A stretch of DNA of 64,000 nucleotides from Pseudomonas putida (GCF_003228315.1 NZ_CP029693.1:4863501-4927500), one strand, 5' to 3'. Positions 52,451 through 61,425 are shown, counted from the stretch's first letter. Notes: generated by a model not told the origin, from the letters alone. Translations and numbers: made by a program.

Positions 52451-52481
52451 TCGCCACCTGCGGGCGCAGGTGGCGATTTTT
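52451..52481 (+). terminator. Hairpin with T run near 52.46 kb
   Basis: TCGCCACCTGC pairs perfectly with GCAGGTGGCGA around a short loop and is followed by TTTTT on the plus strand. It would best stop plus-strand transcripts entering the oxidoreductase gene from the left; on the minus strand there is no T run. Confidence 0.7.
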
Positions 52482-52491
52482 GGATCCTTTT

Positions 52492-53505
52492 TCAGAAGCC
52501 TTCCAGCACGATCTTGCCCTTGGATTTGCCGCTTTCCAGCAGGGCATGGGCACGCCGCAGGTTCGCCGCATTAATGGTTCCGAAGTGCTCGCCGACCGTG
52601 GTTTTCAAGGTTCCGGCGTCGATCAATTGCGCTACCCGGTTGAGCAGTTTGTGCTGTTCGATCATGTCCGGAGTTTCAAACAGCGAGCGGGTGTACATGA
52701 ACTCCCAGTGCAGTGACAGGCTCTTGCGCTTGAGCTTGGTCACATCCAGGGATTTCGGGTCGTCGATCAGTGCCAGTTTGCCCTGTGGCGCCAGCGCCTC
52801 GATCAGTTGGTCGAGGTGATGATCGGTCTGGGTCAGGCTGGCAACGTGGGTCACCTGAGGGATGCCGGCCTGTTTCAGCGCTTCACTCAATGGCTGGCTG
52901 TGATCGATCACCTGATCGGCGCCCAGTTCCTTCACCCAGCTCTGGGTCTGTGGACGCGATGCGGTGCCGATGACGTTGAGGCCGGTGAGTTGTTTCGCCA
53001 GTTGGGTGAGGATCGAACCGACACCGCCGGCGGCGCCGACGATCAGCAGGCTCTGGCCTTCATCGTTTTTGCCTTCGCGTATTTGCAGGCGCTCGAACAG
53101 CAATTCCCAGGCGGTGATCGCGGTCAGGGGCAGGGCGGCCGCATCAGCGAAACCGAGGGTTTTCGGCATATGGCCGACAATCCGCTCATCCACCACATGC
53201 AGTTCGCTGTTGCCGCCGGCACGGGCTATGGAGCCGGCGTAGAACACTTTGTCGCCGGCCTTGAACAGGGTTACGTCACTGCCAACGGCCTTGACCACAC
53301 CGGCCACGTCCCAGCCCAGCACTTTCGCCGCGCCGCCCTCGGGCTGGACGTTCTGACGGACCTTGGTGTCCACCGGGTTGACCGAGATGGCTTTGACTTC
53401 CACCAAAAGGTCCCGCGGCCCGGCGACCGGCTCCGGCAGTTCGATGTCTTGCAGGGATTTTTCGTCGCTGATCGGCAGGGACGCGTAATAGGCAATGGCT
53501 TTCAT
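52492..53505 (-). CDS. Zinc-free medium-chain oxidoreductase (quinone oxidoreductase-like)
   Basis: 337 residues of the MDR superfamily: GroES-like domain about 1-120 (NPVDTKVR, LGWDVAGVV), Rossmann domain with the NADPH loop GAAGGVGSILTQLAKQ, and a C-terminal cap. The catalytic and structural zinc ligands of alcohol dehydrogenases are absent, placing it with NADPH:quinone reductases. Substrate unknown. It is divergent from the LysR gene across 115 bp, suggesting that regulator controls it. Confidence 0.88.
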   Translation of the reverse strand: MKAIAYYASLPISDEKSLQDIELPEPVAGPRDLLVEVKAISVNPVDTKVRQNVQPEGGAAKVLGWDVAGVVKAVGSDVTLFKAGDKVFYAGSIARAGGNSELHVVDERIVGHMPKTLGFADAAALPLTAITAWELLFERLQIREGKNDEGQSLLIVGAAGGVGSILTQLAKQLTGLNVIGTASRPQTQSWVKELGADQVIDHSQPLSEALKQAGIPQVTHVASLTQTDHHLDQLIEALAPQGKLALIDDPKSLDVTKLKRKSLSLHWEFMYTRSLFETPDMIEQHKLLNRVAQLIDAGTLKTTVGEHFGTINAANLRRAHALLESGKSKGKIVLEGF

Positions 53506-53620
53506 CAGTGGCTCCTGAAACGGGGTTATATCGATGGGCGGATGATTGGCTATTTCTGACGAAGAAAAAACCCGCTAAAACAGCAGTCTCTTTCAATTTT
53601 TTTTTGATAATGGGTTTTTC

Positions 53621-54550
53621 ATGCTGCGTTTCGATGATTTGCAATTGTTCGTTCGGGCGGCAGATCTGGGCAGCCTGTCGGCGGCGGCACGGGGCATGGA
53701 CATGTCGGCGGCGGTGGCGAGCGCAGCGCTCAAGCGTATCGAGCAACAACTTGGCGCCCGCTTGCTCGCCCGTTCGACCCGCAGCCTGCGCCTGACTGCC
53801 GAAGGCGAGGGCTTCCTGGAATATGCCCGGGCGGCCCTGAGCAATCTGGATGAGGGGCGGCGGTTACTGGCCCGTGGGCAGGATCAGGTCAGCGGCGTGT
53901 TGCAGTTGTCGGCACCGTCGGACTTCGGTCGCAACCTGTTGTTGCCCTGGCTGGACGAGTTCCAGCGCGAGCATCCCCGGCTGACGGTGCGTCTGCTGCT
54001 GGGGGACCGCATCGCCGATCTGTTCCGCCAGCCAGTGGACATCGCCCTGCGCTACGGCGAGCCGGAAGACTCCAGCCTGGTGGCGCTGCCGGTTGCCGCG
54101 CAAAACCGGCGCGTGCTCTGTGCGTCGCCGGCCTATCTCGCGCGGCATGGCGAGCCCCGCCAGCTCGAACAATTGGCGCAGCACAATTGCCTGCTCTACA
54201 TGCTTGGCAGTCGGGTCCACGACCATTGGAGTTTTCACGACGGCAGACGCGAGGTCGGCCTGACGGTCAGCGGGGATCGGTTCAGTGACGACGCCGATGT
54301 GGTGCGGTTGTGGGCCGTGGCAGGTGCCGGGATTGCCTATAAATCCTGGCTCGATGTGGCTGCCGATGTGTTGGCGGGCCGGCTGAAGGTGCTGATGCCG
54401 GAACTGCTTTACGAGCGCGCTCCGCTGAATTTGTTGTGCGCCCATCGCGCACAATTGAGTAAGCCTGTGAACCTGTTGCGGGAAATGCTTGCCAGCCGAT
54501 GCGCTTCGTTGAGCAGTCGTTTTCCGGGGTTAACGGGAATCGGTCATTAG
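53621..54550 (+). CDS. LysR-family transcriptional regulator
   Basis: 309 residues with an N-terminal winged helix-turn-helix (LQLFVRAADLGSLSAAARGM, AVASAALKRIEQQLGARLL) and a periplasmic-binding-protein-like effector domain (about 90-295). Divergent LysR regulators usually control the adjacent gene, here the quinone-oxidoreductase-like gene; the sequence alone does not prove it. Confidence 0.9.
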   Translation: MLRFDDLQLFVRAADLGSLSAAARGMDMSAAVASAALKRIEQQLGARLLARSTRSLRLTAEGEGFLEYARAALSNLDEGRRLLARGQDQVSGVLQLSAPSDFGRNLLLPWLDEFQREHPRLTVRLLLGDRIADLFRQPVDIALRYGEPEDSSLVALPVAAQNRRVLCASPAYLARHGEPRQLEQLAQHNCLLYMLGSRVHDHWSFHDGRREVGLTVSGDRFSDDADVVRLWAVAGAGIAYKSWLDVAADVLAGRLKVLMPELLYERAPLNLLCAHRAQLSKPVNLLREMLASRCASLSSRFPGLTGIGH

Positions 54551-54853
54551 TCGCAGTAAAAAAGCGAAATTTCCCGCAGAGACTATCAACATCATGGATT
54601 TGCAGAGGGCAGGAACCCGCGTTCTGCATGCCTATACTGGCGCCTCTCGCGTATGCACCGTCTGTCGCCCCTGTGAGGCCTGCCCACAGGATTGAGGATT
54701 GCTTCACACCCCATTGCGAACTCCGCCTGGAGATGGCCGGGGTGGGTCAAGACTTTGCACGGCTTTTGGCGGTATCCACGAATTGGCCGACGGTGCATTA
54801 GTGGTCAAAGTGTCTCCGAGCAGCACATGAACGATTCAACAGGGAGTGAATTC
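54551..54853 (+). other. Intergenic gap before the ArsR-type gene
   Basis: 303 bp with no recognised gene, repeat or clear terminator. The open frames here overlap in several phases and lack ribosome sites. An alternative in-frame ATG for the next gene lies at 54827. Confidence 0.5.
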
Positions 54854-55588
54854 ATGGAACATGCACCTTGTATCAGCCAGATAGCCACCTTGCTGGCTGA
54901 CCCTAAGCGCAGCGCAATGATGTGGGCCTTGATGGACGGCACGGCGCGACAGGCCGAGGATTTGGCCTTGCTGGCTGGTCTTTCGCCCTCATCGGCCAGT
55001 GCCCACCTGGGGCGTTTGTCCGCAGGGGGCCTGTTGAAAGTCGAAATCCGGGGGCGCAAGCGCTTTTTCCGCCTGGCGACTCCAGAAGTGGGTGCCGCGA
55101 TCGAAGCGCTGGCCAGTGCGACGCTGGCCAGTTCCCCCCAGGACATCCCCGATATTTTCAGACACAGCGCACCCCTGGCCAAACCCCAGGCCAGGCGCTC
55201 GTCCTTGTTGCGCGCGCGGTTGTGTGACGATCATCTGGGCGGCACGTTGGCGGCGGATCTGTACCAGAGGTTGCTGGAGGCGGGCTGGATTGAGCAGTTC
55301 GATCAGCGAGTGACGATCACCCTCAAGGGCTCGACAGAACTGGCCGCGCGCGGGGTATTCATCCAGGCGCTGGCTCACCGCAACGGCAAGTCGGCGTGCG
55401 CCTGCCCTGACTGGAGCGAAAGACGCCCGCACATGGGGGGGGCGCTTGGTGCGGCGTTGTTGCAGTTGTTCATGCAGTCCGGCTGGTTGAGCCTGCCCAT
55501 TGACTCACGGGCCTTGCAGCTCACGGTTGCCGGGCAGCGTGAAATTCACTGTTTCGCCAGGGAAACCGAGCTGGAAATGGTGTTGTAG
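54854..55588 (+). CDS. ArsR-type winged-helix transcriptional regulator
   Basis: 244 residues. The N-terminal 90 residues form an ArsR-type helix-turn-helix (IATLLADPKRSAMMWALMDG, LLAGLSPSSASAHLGRLSAGGLL, RGRKRFFRLA). The C-terminal part contains CACPDWSERRPHMGG, a Cys/His-rich segment that might bind a metal or redox ligand, and a second helical domain (GALGAALLQLFMQSGWL). AGGGAG before 54854 decided the start. Signal and targets unknown. Confidence 0.83.
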   Translation: MEHAPCISQIATLLADPKRSAMMWALMDGTARQAEDLALLAGLSPSSASAHLGRLSAGGLLKVEIRGRKRFFRLATPEVGAAIEALASATLASSPQDIPDIFRHSAPLAKPQARRSSLLRARLCDDHLGGTLAADLYQRLLEAGWIEQFDQRVTITLKGSTELAARGVFIQALAHRNGKSACACPDWSERRPHMGGALGAALLQLFMQSGWLSLPIDSRALQLTVAGQREIHCFARETELEMVL

Positions 55589-55616
55589 CGGAGAAATAAC
55601 CCGTTCAGCGAAAACC

Positions 55617-55708
55617 TTGTAGGAGCGAGCCTGCTCGCGATCGCGGAGTGTCAGTCAACGATGTTGTCGACTGACACTCCCTCATCGCGAGCAGGCTCGC
55701 TCCTACAT
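55617..55708. repeat. REPIN, 90-92-bp class
   Basis: Inverted pair (TTGTAGGAGC at left, GCTCCTACA at right) whose interior has GTGTCAGTC pairing with GACTGACAC, between the ArsR-type gene and the deaminase stop. Confidence 0.92.
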
Positions 55709-55724
55709 TGGTATTGCGGCGGTC

Positions 55725-56678
55725 TTAAGGTTTGACCAGTCGCGCATCCAGGCTGTTCTGCGCCAGGCGCTTTGCCTGGTCCTGGGTCATGCCCAGATGG
55801 GTGTGCAACGCATGGAAGTTCTCGGTGACGTAGCCGCCGAAGTACGCCGGGTCATCGGAGTTCACCGTTACTTTCACCCCACGTTCGAGCATGTCGAGAA
55901 TGTTGTGCTGCGACATGTGATCGAACACGCAAAGCTTGGTGTTGGACAGCGGGCACACGGTCAACGGGATCTGCTCGTCGATGATCCGCTGCATCAGGCG
56001 CTCGTCTTCGATGGCGCGCACACCATGGTCGATGCGCTGGATTTTCAGCAGGTCGAGTGCTTCCCAGATGTATTCGGGCGGACCTTCTTCACCGGCGTGA
56101 GCGACCGTCAGGAAACCTTCGTCACGGGCACGGTCGAAGACGCGCTGGAACTTACTCGGCGGATGGCCCATCTCGGAGCTGTCCAGGCCGACGGCGACAA
56201 AGGCTTCACGGAACGGCAGCGCCTGGTCGAGGGTTTTCTCGGCTTGCTCTTCGCTCAGGTGGCGCAGGAAGCTCAGGATCAAACCGCTGGTGATGCCCAG
56301 TTGCTGTTCACCGTCTTTCAATGCGGCGGCGATACCGTTGAGTACCACCTCGAACGGGATGCCACGGTCAGTGTGGGTCTGGGGATCGAAGAACGGTTCG
56401 GTGTGAATCACGTTCTGCTCTTTGCAGCGCAGCAGGTAAGCCCAGGTCAGGTCGTAGAAATCCTGGGACGTTTGCAGCACGCCGGCGCCCTGGTAGTACA
56501 GGTCGAGGAACTCTTGCAGGTTATTGAAGGCGTAGGCCTTGCGCAGGGTTTCGACATCGCTCCACGGCAGGGCGATCTTGTTGCGTTCGGCCAGGGCGAA
56601 CAGCAGCTCGGGCTCCAGCGAACCTTCCAGGTGCAAATGCAGTTCTGCCTTGGGCAGGGCGTTCAGCCAGTCGTACAT
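55725..56678 (-). CDS. Adenosine/adenine deaminase
   Basis: 317 residues of the adenosine deaminase family. Metal ligands His14 and His16 (HLHLEG), His194 with Glu197 (AHAGEEG), catalytic His218 (DHGVRA) and Asp275-Asp276 (NSDDPAYF) are all present. It hydrolyses the exocyclic amine of adenine or adenosine to hypoxanthine or inosine. The P. aeruginosa relative of this length has been reported to act on adenine, so the base may be the true substrate. A second deaminase gene lies 1.4 kb away. Confidence 0.9.
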   Translation of the reverse strand: MYDWLNALPKAELHLHLEGSLEPELLFALAERNKIALPWSDVETLRKAYAFNNLQEFLDLYYQGAGVLQTSQDFYDLTWAYLLRCKEQNVIHTEPFFDPQTHTDRGIPFEVVLNGIAAALKDGEQQLGITSGLILSFLRHLSEEQAEKTLDQALPFREAFVAVGLDSSEMGHPPSKFQRVFDRARDEGFLTVAHAGEEGPPEYIWEALDLLKIQRIDHGVRAIEDERLMQRIIDEQIPLTVCPLSNTKLCVFDHMSQHNILDMLERGVKVTVNSDDPAYFGGYVTENFHALHTHLGMTQDQAKRLAQNSLDARLVKP

Positions 56679-56877
56679 GTTCTTTTCTCATCAGGTGCAG
56701 ATGGCGGGCATTCTACAGGTGCTGGCAGAAACAATCGGTAAAACCTGACCGAAAGGTTCACAACCCTTGCCTGGCTTGGGCCATCAATGGGCTAAGGTCT
56801 AACGAAACATTAGCAGCGCCGCGCAGTCAGTCGCTTATCGACTTCGCGATTGCAAAAGCCGCAGCAAAAGGCCCGCC

Positions 56878-57969
56878 ATGTTCACGATCCTCAAACAGGA
56901 AAGCTTTCTGCTGCTGGCGGTACTCGCCGCCATGGTTGCGTTCCCGCTAGAGCATTGGTTGCTGCACAGCGGGCAGACGGTCGCGCTGAGCGCCGGGCTG
57001 GTGTTGATCGCGTTCATCATTGCCGCCTCGATGCGCGTGGCCCATCAGGCTGAATTGCTCGCGGAAAAAGTCGGCGACCCCTACGGCACCATGATCCTGA
57101 CCCTGGCGGCGGTGCTGGTGGAAGTGGTGATCCTGGCGATCATGATGAGCAATGAAGCTTCGGCTACGTTGGTGCGCGACACGATTTATTCGGCAGTGAT
57201 GCTCGACATCAACGGCATCCTCGGCCTGGCGGCGTTGATGGGCGGGCTCAAGCATGGCGAACAGTCCTACAACGACGACTCGGCCCGCAGCTATAGCGTG
57301 ATGATTCTTACCGCCATGGGCGTGTCGATGGTCGTCCCGGAGTTCATACCCGAAGTTCACTGGAAGCTGTATTCGGCGTTCACCATTGGCGCAATGGTGG
57401 TGCTGTATGCCCTGTTCCTGCGCATGCAGGTCGGCCCGCACAGTTACTTTTTCAGCTACAGCTATCCAGACAAACGCCGCAGGAAAGAGCCGGTGGAGCA
57501 GGAGCCAAAGCCAGTCAGCCTGGCGGTGTCCATTGGCATTCTGGTGTTTGGCGTGATGGTGATTGGCGCGTTGGCGGAAGTGATGTCCAAGACTCTCGAT
57601 CTGGGCCTGGAGGGGACGGGAGCTCCGCCGGTGATCACGGCGATCCTGGTGGCAACCATCTCGGCGGCGCCGGAGATTCTGACGGCATTGCGCGCGGCGC
57701 TGGCCAACCGCATGCAATCGGTGGTCAACATCGCATTGGGAGCGTCGTTGTCGACGGTGATCCTGACGGTACCCGTGATGGAAGCGATGGCGCTTTACAC
57801 GGGCCAGCCTTTCCAGATGGCCATGACGCCGGTGCAGACCGTGATGATCTTCATCACCCTGATCGTCAGCGCAATCAATCTTAATGACGGTGAGACCAAT
57901 GCCATCGAGGGGATGACGCATTTTGTGCTGTTTGCGACGTTCATCATGTTGTCGTTGCTGGGCCTTTGA
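56878..57969 (+). CDS. Calcium/proton antiporter, ChaA-like
   Basis: 363 residues with about eleven hydrophobic helices in two alpha-repeats, each with an acidic centre (TLAAVLVEVVILAIMMS and ATISAAPEILTALRAALANR), the CaCA family pattern. A short basic loop (PDKRRRKEPVEQ) separates the halves. It exchanges Ca2+ (or Na+/K+) for protons at the inner membrane. It is divergent from the adenine deaminase gene; no functional link is evident. Confidence 0.88.
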   Translation: MFTILKQESFLLLAVLAAMVAFPLEHWLLHSGQTVALSAGLVLIAFIIAASMRVAHQAELLAEKVGDPYGTMILTLAAVLVEVVILAIMMSNEASATLVRDTIYSAVMLDINGILGLAALMGGLKHGEQSYNDDSARSYSVMILTAMGVSMVVPEFIPEVHWKLYSAFTIGAMVVLYALFLRMQVGPHSYFFSYSYPDKRRRKEPVEQEPKPVSLAVSIGILVFGVMVIGALAEVMSKTLDLGLEGTGAPPVITAILVATISAAPEILTALRAALANRMQSVVNIALGASLSTVILTVPVMEAMALYTGQPFQMAMTPVQTVMIFITLIVSAINLNDGETNAIEGMTHFVLFATFIMLSLLGL

Positions 57970-57985
57970 GCCCACCCCAAAACCC

Positions 57986-58053
57986 CTGTAGGAGCGAGCC
58001 TGCTCGCGATGACGGATGACAGACCGCTATCGCGAGCAGGCTCGCTCCTACAG
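57986..58053. repeat. Shortened REPIN, 68 bp
   Basis: Both REP arms are complete, but the interior is cut to GACGGATGACAGACCG, compared with about 40 bases in the 90-92-bp class. It starts 17 bp after the antiporter stop and lies 14 bp from the next stop codon on the minus strand. Confidence 0.92.
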
Positions 58054-58066
58054 GTTTATGGGTGTG

Positions 58067-59425
58067 TCAGGAACCGGCGATCAGCTGCCGCGCCGCCTGG
58101 CTGTGATCGGCAATCAAGCCCTTCAGATCCAGCCCCTCAACCTGCCCGTCAATCACCCGCCATTTGCCACCGATCATCACCCGATCCGCCCGGTCCGCGC
58201 CGCACAGCAGCAGCGCCGACACCGGATCGTGGCTGCCGGAGAAACGCAGCTCATCGAGCTTGAACAGCGCCAGGTCGGCCTGCTTGCCCACCGCGATTTC
58301 ACCGATGTCGCTGCGACCGAGCAGTTGTGCCGAACCTTTGGTGGCCCAACCGAGAACGCGTTCCGGGGTGATTTTCTCTGCGCCGTAACGCAGGCGCTGG
58401 ATGTACAGCGCCTGGCGCGCTTCGAGGATCATGTTCGAGGCATCGTTGGAGGCCGAACCGTCCACACCCAGGCCCAACGGTGCGCCGGCGTCGGTCAGTT
58501 CGATGCTCGGGCAGATGCCGGAAGCCAGGCGCATGTTCGAGCTCGGGCAATGGCAGATGCCGGTGCCGGCGGCGCCGAGGCGGGCGATTTCATCCGGGTT
58601 GAAGTGGATGCCGTGGGCCAGCCAGGTGCGTGGGCCGAGCCAGCCGACGCTGTCCAGATAATCCACGGTGCGCAGGCCGAAGCGTTGCAGGCAGAAATCT
58701 TCTTCGTCGAGGGTTTCCGCCAGGTGCGTGTGCAGGCGCACATCGAGCTTGTTCGCCAGTTCGGCGCTGGCGGACATGATCTCCGGGGTCACCGAGAACG
58801 GCGAGCAGGGCGCCAGGGCGATCTGGATTTGTGCGCCGTCACCCCGTTCGTGGTATTCGGCGATCAGGCGCTGGCTGTCGTCGAGAATCACCTGGCCTTC
58901 CTGCACGGTCTGCTGCGGTGGCAGGCCGCCATCCTTTTCGCCCAGGCTCATGGAACCTCGGGTCAGCATGGCGCGCATGCCCAGTTCGCGGACGCTTTCG
59001 ACTTGCACGTCGATGGCGTTCTCCAGTCCGTCCGGGAACAGGTAGTGGTGGTCGGCGGCCGTGGTGCAGCCGGACAACAGCAGCTCGGCCAGCGCGACTT
59101 TCGTGGCGAGGGCGAGTTTTTCAGGCGTCAGGCGCGCCCAGACCGGATACAGGGTTTTCAGCCACGGGAACAGCGGCTGGTTGACCACCGGCGCCCAGGC
59201 GCGGGTCAGGGTTTGATAGAAGTGGTGATGGGTGTTGATAAGTCCCGGCAGGATCACATGTTCACGGGCATCGAACACTTGTCCACAGGGTGCGGACGGT
59301 TGCTGGCCCAGGCCTAGCACTTCGACGATCACGCCGTCTTGCAGCACCAGGCCGCCACGGGCATCGAGACCGTTGGCCGTGAAAATGGCGAGGGGATTTT
59401 TTAACCAGGTACGGGTCGCAGGCAT
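58067..59425 (-). CDS. 8-oxoguanine deaminase
   Basis: 452 residues of the amidohydrolase (ATZ/TRZ) family. The metal site starts with GLINTHHHFYQTL (His66-His68) and continues with HTHLAETLDEEDF, LAHGIHF, CHCPSSNMRLASG and GVDGSASND, the pattern of the P. aeruginosa enzyme characterised as 8-oxoguanine deaminase. It turns oxidised guanine base into urate and may recover nitrogen from damaged purines. SD context is modest. It shares the area with the adenine deaminase, as in P. aeruginosa. Confidence 0.88.
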   Translation of the reverse strand: MPATRTWLKNPLAIFTANGLDARGGLVLQDGVIVEVLGLGQQPSAPCGQVFDAREHVILPGLINTHHHFYQTLTRAWAPVVNQPLFPWLKTLYPVWARLTPEKLALATKVALAELLLSGCTTAADHHYLFPDGLENAIDVQVESVRELGMRAMLTRGSMSLGEKDGGLPPQQTVQEGQVILDDSQRLIAEYHERGDGAQIQIALAPCSPFSVTPEIMSASAELANKLDVRLHTHLAETLDEEDFCLQRFGLRTVDYLDSVGWLGPRTWLAHGIHFNPDEIARLGAAGTGICHCPSSNMRLASGICPSIELTDAGAPLGLGVDGSASNDASNMILEARQALYIQRLRYGAEKITPERVLGWATKGSAQLLGRSDIGEIAVGKQADLALFKLDELRFSGSHDPVSALLLCGADRADRVMIGGKWRVIDGQVEGLDLKGLIADHSQAARQLIAGS

Positions 59426-59574
59426 GTTGGCCGGCTCCTCTGAAAGTTGGGTTCAGGGTTGCCAGCTCAGTGTTGCCCTGTCTGCTGATCCAGGGTCGCC
59501 GGGGAGGCGAGGTGCGAAGTGTCGATCAAAAGGGCTTTATGGGCAAGCCCGGACCGACAGAACAACGAAGACCT

Positions 59575-59666
59575 CTGTAGGAGCCGAGCTTGCTCGCGAT
59601 GGCGGTGTATCTGTTGCGTTGTTGTCGACTGACACACCGCTATCGCGAGCAAGCTCGGCTCCTATA
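59575..59666. repeat. REPIN, 90-92-bp class, GAGCCGAGCTTGC variant
   Basis: Both arms carry an extra C (GGAGCCGAGCTTGCTCGCG and its complement), a matched pair of changes indicating that the two arms evolve together. Interior GCGGTGTATCTGTTG. It precedes the stop of the SDR gene by 15 bp. The rest of the 256-bp gap is featureless. Confidence 0.92.
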
Positions 59667-59681
59667 AAAAGCAAGACGGGG

Positions 59682-60368
59682 TTACCAGGGAATGGTTTCA
59701 CCCCGGTAGTTCACAAAATGATGCCCGCCCTTGCCGGTATAGGCATTCACCTGATCGACCAGGCCTCGGGTGCTGGTTTGCACATCGATATCGGCGCCAT
59801 CTCCGCCCATGTCGGTTTTCACCCAACCCGGATGCAGGGACAGCACGGTGAGTTTCTGCTCACCCAACTGCGTGACGAAGCTGTTGGTCATCGAGTTCAA
59901 CGCAGCCTTGCTGGCCTTGTACAACGCCAGTTCCGGTGCATCGGGCATGGTCACGCTGCCGAGAACCGAGCTCATGAACGCCAGTACGCCGGTGTCCGGG
60001 CGGATCTGCCCGACAAAGTGCTGGGCGAGGTTGATCGGTGCCACGGCATTGGTGAAAAACAACTGGCCCACTTCGGCCAGCGATGCACCGCCCGGCGTTT
60101 GAACGTCAGGCCCTTTGACGCCGGCATTCACGAACAGCAGATCGAACACCTCACCCTTGAGTTGCTGGCTCAGGTCGATCACCGCTTGCTGGTCGTCCAT
60201 GTCGAGTTTCTCGATCCGCACTTTGCCCAAGGCTTTCAGAGCCTCGGCATTCTGTGGATTACGCACCGTGGCGGTGACTTGCCAGCCATCGGCCAGCAGG
60301 GTTTTCACCAGACCGAGGCCGAGCCCCCGGGAGGCGCCGATGATGAGCGCGGTTTTTGCCTTGGACAT
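59682..60368 (-). CDS. Short-chain dehydrogenase/reductase
   Basis: 228 residues. The cofactor loop is GASRGLGLG, the NAG is NAGVKG, the catalytic Ser lies in FMSSVLGS and the Tyr-x3-Lys in LYKASKAAL; the Lys is thus present and the set is complete. It resembles the carbonyl-reductase/CsgA-like SDRs. Substrate unknown. It is monocistronic. Confidence 0.9.
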   Translation of the reverse strand: MSKAKTALIIGASRGLGLGLVKTLLADGWQVTATVRNPQNAEALKALGKVRIEKLDMDDQQAVIDLSQQLKGEVFDLLFVNAGVKGPDVQTPGGASLAEVGQLFFTNAVAPINLAQHFVGQIRPDTGVLAFMSSVLGSVTMPDAPELALYKASKAALNSMTNSFVTQLGEQKLTVLSLHPGWVKTDMGGDGADIDVQTSTRGLVDQVNAYTGKGGHHFVNYRGETIPW

Positions 60369-60843
60369 GAGTGGCTTCCTTGATAAATGAGAGTCACGGA
60401 CTCAATGGACAACGTTGGCTGGACCTATGCTGCAACGCCTGATGCGAGGCGTCGAGTTGATTGTTGTCGGCTGCGGCTCACGTGCTGGAGATTTTGCTCA
60501 AAAAATGATCAGTCCCGCGCAAGCCATGCCGGGCATGGGGCGGCGGCGGGAATGAACGGGTTATCCACAGATTGCTCCACAGTATTTGTGCGCAAGCTCA
60601 AAGGTCGGGCATAAGCGCGGGATGGCTATCTTCCAAAAGTGATAAACCATCCTAAGTAACTGTTTTTAATTGAATTTGTATTTTCTGATGGCATTTTGGA
60701 CGAAAAGTGAACAAATCCCGCAAACCCTTATGACAGAAGGGTTACAGCGGTGTGTGCTCAGGTTATCCACAGCCAGGTGCACAGCAGATGTGGGCAAATG
60801 TTCGAGGCTGGGGATAACGCAAAGGTTCTAAAAAATAGCTATC
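60369..60843. promoter_or_regulatory. 475-bp gap with DnaA-box-like sites around an AT-rich core
   Basis: Perfect DnaA boxes TTATCCACA lie at 60561-60569 and 60763-60771, and the complement of TTATCCCCA (one mismatch) at 60809-60817. An AT-rich stretch (about 60640-60720) lies between them. No gene is convincing: a 75-codon frame at 60387 and a 67-codon frame at 60750 have no ribosome site. It is not the chromosomal origin, since dnaA, dnaN and rpmH are not here. Confidence 0.55.
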
Positions 60844-61425
60844 TCAACGCTGCAACAGAATGCGCCCACGACTCAAATCGGCCAGCAATTTCTGCAGCGT
60901 TTCAATCTGCGCTTCGCCTACCGCCAGTTGCAGTTCGACACCATTGGCGGTGAAGTCTTCCTGAACAACCAGCCCGCCCAGTTCCGCGACTCTTAATTTC
61001 ACCAGCGCCAACTCGCCAAATGCGCAGGCACAACGCAGCGATACCCGGCTGATCAGCTCGATCTTCGGCGCTGCCTGCAGGCATTTGTTGGCGCCGCCGC
61101 CATAGGCGCGGGCGAGTCCACCCGTGCCCAATTGAATGCCGCCGTACCAGCGGATCACCAGCACCACGACCTGATCGCAATCCTGCGCCTCGATCGCCGC
61201 CAGAATCGGCCGGCCAGCAGTGCCGCCGGGTTCGCCGTCGTCGGTGCTGCGGTATTGATCGCCGAGCTTCCAGGCCCAGCAGTTGTGCGTGGCGTTCAGA
61301 TCGCTGTGCTGCTCGATGAACGCTTGCGCGTCGGCAGGGCTGCCGACGGGGGCGGCGAAGGTAATGAAACGGCTTTTGCGGATTTCTTCGCGGTAATCGC
61401 AAAAGTCGCTGAGGGTAAATGGCAT
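60844..61425 (-). CDS. YigZ/IMPACT family protein
   Basis: 193 residues. The N-terminal UPF0029 domain has KSRFITFAAPV, ATHNCWAWKLG, STDDGEPGGTAGRPIL and VIRWYGGIQLGTGGLARAY, the full IMPACT signature, followed by a small DUF1949-type domain. E. coli YigZ is structurally known, but its function is unsettled; eukaryotic IMPACT modulates GCN2. It is monocistronic. Confidence 0.92.
   Translation of the reverse strand: MPFTLSDFCDYREEIRKSRFITFAAPVGSPADAQAFIEQHSDLNATHNCWAWKLGDQYRSTDDGEPGGTAGRPILAAIEAQDCDQVVVLVIRWYGGIQLGTGGLARAYGGGANKCLQAAPKIELISRVSLRCACAFGELALVKLRVAELGGLVVQEDFTANGVELQLAVGEAQIETLQKLLADLSRGRILLQR

Noticed and set aside
6651..59666. CRISPR array from repeated CTGTAGGAGCGAGC units
   Set aside because: Units are dispersed singly or as inverted pairs over 53 kb, not direct repeats with regular spacers, and no cas gene is present.
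60387..60614. 75-codon frame in the DnaA-box gap
   Set aside because: No ribosome site, Arg/Cys-rich composition typical of chance frames.
60561..60817. Chromosomal replication origin
   Set aside because: Only two or three DnaA boxes, and dnaA, dnaN, recF, gyrB and rpmH are absent.
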